From Gigantopelta aegis (Eukaryota; Mollusca; Gastropoda; Neomphalida; Peltospiridae), in assembly GCF_016097555.1 (NCBI RefSeq), contig NC_054708.1, forward strand, positions 22,301,443-22,365,442: a DNA stretch of 64,000 nucleotides, read 5' to 3'. The notes beneath the pieces were generated by a model, which had not been told where the DNA came from, made no database searches, and saw only the letters and a program-made list of their open reading frames with translations. Made by a program: the position numbers and the translations under genes. Positions 58,817 through 64,000 of this stretch are shown one piece after another. Every line of letters starts with the position of its first letter. Positions within the stretch are counted from its first letter, which is position 1.

Positions 58817-60032
58817 TGTGACGGTACATGCTCTTAATTTCTTTTCGCCTGTGGCGATATTAATTGTTTTTAGAAGGCTGTGTGCAGTTCATTATGCACT
58901 TAGCCTAGGTGGGTACCTTGTTACGTGATACCTCTGCGCGACGGCCGAGTGTGCAGTTTCTAATACACACCCAGCCAGGTGCGGAGGCCATGTGGCCAGT
59001 AGTTACGTAATACCTCCGCGACGACCAGGGAATCTCTAGCGAACTGGCGACATTATGTCTGACGATCTGAGAAAAACCAAATACCGCTTGGTCGCGGTGG
59101 AAATAGCACTTTGTAGGGATTCGGTTGCCGCGATGTACCCCCAGGCGATATTCGCTGTCTCTGAGAGTTTTGAATAAATAGCTAGGATTTAGATATATCG
59201 AGGAGAAACATAGGAAGGCTCCAGGGGATCGCTGTCCGTCCACTGAACGATCTATATTAGTTCAGACGGGACTTTGGTAAATATATATTTTCTGCTCTGT
59301 GTATAACCTTGATGTGATTGATGTGACTTTAAATATTTTAATACTGTATTATACCATATTATTTAGACGGTGCTGGCGGTCATCTGACGCAGTAATCTGT
59401 AGGCTCACTGTCCTAATAATTATAAAAAGCTTAACCAGTCCATCCTAGAGGACCTAGGTAAACTGTAGGTTATTGTCTTTATTGTGATAGGTACCAGTAT
59501 TAATTCGGTTATTACAAGGTTACTGAATGAGTAGTTAAGGGTTAATTAAAAATTAACCAGTTAGGAATAGAGTTGAAATTCCTTTATTTATTAAGCTCCC
59601 CTGGCAGCGTTCCTTATTATCGCACGTGTGTGTGTGTTAGCGTTTCTCAATTATCACACGTGTGGGCGTTGTGTCACGGTGAAGTGATTGGCATATTGTG
59701 TAAAATAGGACACCTAGAGATTAAACTAATTAAGTGATCAGTTCTGGGTTGTATTATTTGTTGTTGTTAATAACTACTGCGGCAGTACATTTGTCAGCGT
59801 AGGTAAGGTAATAAAGATTCCAAAGTGTATTGTGTTTTTTGTTGTGTTTTCTAGTGAACTAAACGTGCTATAACTATATATATATACTTTATATAAGATC
59901 TTATCTCTGATCATACCTAGACGAGCCAATTAGGGGTATAACCGCCCGTTACAGAGAGATCTAATAGATTTACAGTTAGGAGAGATATTTGGGACAATCG
60001 GGTTTTTCCAATTCGGTTACGGGTATTATAGG
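58817..60032 (+). mobile_element. LTR of Gmr1-like element, first duplicate copy
   Basis: It starts TGTGACGGTACATGC and matches 61835-63046 block by block. Its inner end is degraded, and about 225 bp of internal sequence follow before the duplication restarts. Confidence 0.88.
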
Positions 60033-60337
60033 AGTAGCAAATTGGGGCGCTGTCCGGGATCTGAAAAGGGAAATGCATATTTAAAAAAAAGATTGTTTGT
60101 AAATGGGGGGCTTTATAAATTATTTTACAAAAATAGAAAGTCGTAGCAACTTTGTCACTAGAAATTAATTAATGAATAAGTGCGGATATCTACAACATGG
60201 GATAATGGAATGCTGGATAGCCTACGCTCAGTGTAGTGGAGATAAGCGAGCACGTAAGGGGGCGTGATTAGAAACTTATTTTGGTTATACATTTTTGACC
60301 CTTAAATTTCTTTTGAGTAGTATATATAATGTATACA

Positions 60338-60400
60338 TATGCATGTGCGTGTGCGAGTGTGTGTGTGTGTGCGTGTGTGCGTGCGTGTATGTGTGTATCT

Positions 60401-60490
<90 letters not shown>
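60338..60490. repeat. (GT)n(GA)n compound microsatellite, second copy
   Basis: Same arrangement as at 57300, with different run lengths. Confidence 0.95.
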
Positions 60491-61190
60491 CTTGTTAGTA
60501 ATGTTAACATCAACATTAAACAAAAAACCAGGTTTGCATCTCATGTTGCAAACAGACTACATTCCACCACAAACGTATCTCTCTATGCTAACAATATAAA
60601 TGAGCATCTGTTAACAGAGGTCGAAATACTACCGTCCCTGTCCGTTTTTGCAGGTCAACATCACCACGGGCCAGGAAATATTTCTGCCGGTTGTCCCAAC
60701 GGACCGGCAATTATTTGGCGTTTATACTCGCATATTAAATGAATTAAAATATGTAATTACATGCAAACATTTGTAAAATATATTCCACCACAGTAATGGT
60801 TATAAACCGAGACATTTATTAGAATAATGATTCTTATGGTTATTTTGTTTTAACAAAACCCATTATTAATAAAAGGCGATCACCCTGGTCCTGCAGGCTT
60901 TGACTAGGGACGGCAAAATGTGTAGCCTGCCAACCAATTTCGACCCCTGGTTAAGTAATGTAGAATGTACGAGAAACTGTTGGTGTGTGAAACTAATGCA
61001 CGAGCCTCGTAGTGGCGAATTAGTTATTTTTAATGAATCCGCATTTTCGAGTGCATTCTTCTACTTCATTCAATATTCATTAAATTGTTAACATGACTGC
61101 CAAATTAACTACTATTATATATATTTTTTTAATGAAAAAGAAGGTTAAACTGCAAAGAAGCATATATTGTTGAACTATTAGCCATAGCTA

Positions 61191-61834
61191 ATTATATTTA
61201 GACACGTGGATTATCAGTAAAGGTATTGGTAAAGAACCTAGCCTTGTGGGTTACATTGGTGATGGGGCGGGATTTACTACAGACGGTTGAGTGTGAACAA
61301 AAGTTACACACACTCAAATCAATCAATTTTATTTTATTGAAAAAGGTATTTGTTGGTATAATTCTTTGTAAAATCTGGTACTGAAACCACAACAGTGTTG
61401 GGTCTTTCAAAAAACAAAATGGTAAACTACAATATTTTGCACACAATGAAGAGGTAAAATCACACCCTTCCGCTGAATATTTCATTTGTGATGTAGGAAC
61501 AATAGACGATTTATTTAGTACTTTATAAAAAGTTTTACTTCAAAATTGGTCCTTTAAGAAGAATGTAATTTTTGATGGAAATATTGGATTTTTGTCTAAA
61601 TTGAATGTTTGGTTATTTGTATTTATTTTATCACGTACAAAGGATTTGACAGCCGTTAATAAAGAAGTATATTCTAAAACAAATTGACCGTATGTTATAT
61701 TTTGTTTTAAAGGTATCAAAAGTTCATGTATTGTCCTTCGTCATCTAATAAATCTTGCATAAATAATATGCCTTTTTCAATATAGTGTTTATAAAATATA
61801 GCTTTTTTGTCTATTAATATTTTATTACTATACC
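61191..61834 (-). pseudogene. LINE ORF2 remnant
   Basis: The minus strand encodes the post-RT part of a LINE: IFYKHYIEKGILFMQDLLDD (about 61800-61740), then, further on, WFQYQILQRIIPTNTF, KIKLID and the CNFC zinc-type motif (about 61390-61310). It is interrupted by frame changes and lacks the RT core. It resembles the LINE family of 1228-2823 in layout but is a different subfamily. Confidence 0.7.
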
Positions 61835-63529
61835 TGTGACGGTACATGCTCTTAATTTCTTTTCGCCTGTGGCGATATTAATTGTTTTAGAAGGCTGTGT
61901 GCAGTTCCATTATGCACTTAGCCTAGGTGGGTACCTTGTTACGTGATACCTCTGCGCGACGGCCGTGTGCAGTTTCTAATACACACCCAGCCAGGTGCGG
62001 AGGCCATGTGGCCAGTAGTTACGTAATACCTCCGCGCGACCATGGAATCTCTAGCGAACTGGCGACATTATGTCTGACGATCTGAGAAAACAAATACCGC
62101 TTGGTCGCGGTGGAAATAGCACTTGTAGGGATTCGGTGCCGCGATGTACCCCCAGGCGATATTCGCTGTCTCTGAGAGTTTTGAATAAATAGCTAGGATT
62201 TAGATATATCGAGGAGAAACATAGGAAGGCTCCAGGGGATCGCTGTCCGTCCACTGAACGATCTATATTAGTTCAGACGGGACTTTGGTAAATATATATT
62301 TTCTGCTCTGTGTATAACCTTGATGTGATTGATGTGACTTTAAATATTTTAATACTGTATTATACCAATATTATTTAGACGGTGCTGCCGGTCATCTGAC
62401 GCAGTAATCTGTAGGCTCACTGTCCTAAATAATTATAAAAAGCTTAACCAGTCATCCTAGAGGACCTAGGTAAACTGTAGGTTATTGTCTTTATTGTGAT
62501 AGGTACCAGTATTAATTCTGTATTACAAGGTTACTGAATGAGTAGTTAAGGGTTAATTAAAAATTAACCAGTTAGGAATAGAGTTGAAATTCCTTTATTT
62601 ATTAAGCTCCCCTGGCAGCGTTCCTTTATTATCGCACGTGTGTGTGTGTTAGCGTTTCTCAATTATCACACGTGTGGGCGTTGTGTCACGGTGAAGTGAT
62701 TGGCATATTGTGTAAACTAGACACCTAGAGATTAACTAATTAAGTGATCAGTTCTGGGTTGTTATTATTTGTTGTTGTTAATTAACTACTGCGGCAGTAC
62801 ATTTGTCAGCGTAGGTTAATACAGATTCCAAAGTGTATTGTGTTTTTGTTGTGTTTTCTAGTGAACTAAACGTGCTATAAATATATATATATACTTTATA
62901 TAAGATCTTATCTCTGATCATACCTAGACGAGCCACATTAGGGTATAACCGCCCGTTACAGAGAGATCTAATAGATATACAGTTAGGAGAGATATTTGGA
63001 CAATCGGGTTTCATTCGGTTACGGGTATTATAGGATCCCCGTGACAGGAGTAGAAAATTGGGGCGCTCGTCCGGGATCTGAAACGGGACATGCATATTTA
63101 AAAAAAAGTATTGTTTGTAAATGGGGGCTTTATAAATTATTTTTACAAATAACTAGAAGTAGCAACTTTGTTCACTAGAAAATTAATTAATAATAAGTGC
63201 GTTATATCTAAACATGGATAAGAATTTGCTGGATAGGCCTACGCTCAGTGTAGTGGAGATTAAGCGAGCACGTAAGGCCGAGTTAGTTGAAATCGCGGGT
63301 GAGCGAGAAATTGATTTAACATCAGCTAAAACCTTAGGAGATATAAGGACAATTATTATCCAGGAAGTTTTTTGGTGATAGTCCTGTTATGGAAGACAGT
63401 GAGATTGTTCCAGAGATAGAGATAAATGAGTTAAGTGTGGAACAAGAATTGGCTTTTAAAAAACTTGAGTACGAAAGAGAAGAATGTGCACTAGATAGAG
63501 AGAGAGATAGAGAAGATAGAGAGAGGGAT

Positions 63530-63570
<41 letters not shown>

Positions 63571-63667
63571 GAGAGAAAGAGAAGAGAGGGATAGAGAAGA
63601 GAGATATAGAGATAGAGAAGATAGAGAGGGATAGAGAGAGAGAGATAGAGAAAGAGAAAATAGAAAT

Positions 63668-63701
<34 letters not shown>

Positions 63702-64000
63702 TAGGGATAGAGAATTCCAGTTCGCAAAATTAAAAGTGGAACATGAGTTAAAGTTGAATACTGAAGAAGTTAGACGGGAAGCCGGAAATGGTTTTAACAT
63801 GTCGGAGGCTTATAGATCAGTGCCTGTATTTGATGACCAGGAGGTAGACATGTTCTTCCAACTTTTTGAACGGGCCGCTAAGCAGCTAAATTGGCCGCAG
63901 TCTAAGTGGACATTGTTAGCCGTGTCTAAGTTTAAGGGGAAGGCTAGTGTAGCCTATAATTCAATGAGTGATGAGCGAGCAAGTCAGTACGACCTAGTTA
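61835..64000 (+). mobile_element. Gmr1-like Ty3/gypsy element, runs off window
   Basis: The 5' LTR is at 61835-63046 (TGTGACGG...CGTGACA), the primer-binding site at 63059-63077 and the gag start at 63214 (MDKNLLDRPTLSVVEIKRAR). An Arg/Glu dipeptide repeat region is encoded by GA-rich DNA (63484-63716), then the SCAN-like region starts and continues past the edge. At least one break is present in the visible gag. This copy has a more varied, less pure GA region than the one at 45303, probably the older state. Confidence 0.92.

Larger units (their letters stand above)
60271..63277. repeat. Second copy of the 3-kb tandem duplication
   Basis: It begins within a repeat of the Tc1 right end (ACCCTTAAATTTCTTTTGAGTAG-type sequence at about 60298) and runs into the LTR element at the right edge. 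It is the cleaner of the two copies. Confidence 0.9.

Overview
The window looks like repeat-rich nuclear DNA of a mollusc, probably a marine gastropod or bivalve. Support: AT-rich sequence with dense microsatellites, many copies of tRNA-headed SINEs of a type common in molluscs, TTAA-flanked MITEs, Tc1/mariner relics, LINE tails, Ty3/gypsy-type LTR elements and a Polinton-like element. The species call is inference. Almost everything here is mobile DNA. The only convincing host gene is an intronless amine-type G protein-coupled receptor at 50581-51573. One possible host exon lies at 33175-33377.

Layout. 1-1181 is an LTR on the minus strand, cut by the window edge. 1227-2823 holds two LINE 3' ends lying head to head. 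3838-5680 is a satellite of about 20 units of 92 bp. 5681-35400 is a mosaic: three SINE tail/head modules in many combinations, Tc1/mariner relics (6833-8263, 9263-10559), a MULE-like MITE family with 9-bp target duplications (11121-11692, 18647-19331), a THAP-bearing TTAA (Kolobok-like) element nested in a SINE that is itself nested in a TTAA MITE (about 12455-15091), a LINE piece near 21.1 kb, A/C-only tracts and many simple repeats.

35.4-43.25 kb is the most interesting block. It is a Polinton/Maverick-like element with terminal inverted repeats of about 1.7-2.2 kb around a core of only 3.6 kb. The core encodes a single-BIR (IAP-like) protein, a small protein of unknown role and an adenovirus/Polinton-type packaging ATPase with a zinc finger and a long His/Ser repeat. 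No polymerase B, integrase or capsid gene is visible. Each reading frame has its own TATA box.

43679-49517 is a Ty3/gypsy-type LTR element with complete LTRs and a 5-bp target duplication. Its SCAN-like Gag, and an integrase C-terminus lying before the RT/RNase H, place it with Gmr1-like elements. It is broken internally. 49523-55680 holds the receptor gene, two TTAA MITEs and a SINE. 55681-57282 is a Tc1/mariner element with intact ends and a broken transposase. 57235-63277 is a 3-kb block present twice in tandem (Tc1 end, microsatellite, LINE relic, LTR, start of gag). The first copy carries many small indels, so it may be an assembly artefact. A further LTR element of the same family runs off the right edge (61835-64000).

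Coordinates of repeat edges were read by eye and may be off by a few bases where no target duplication fixes them.
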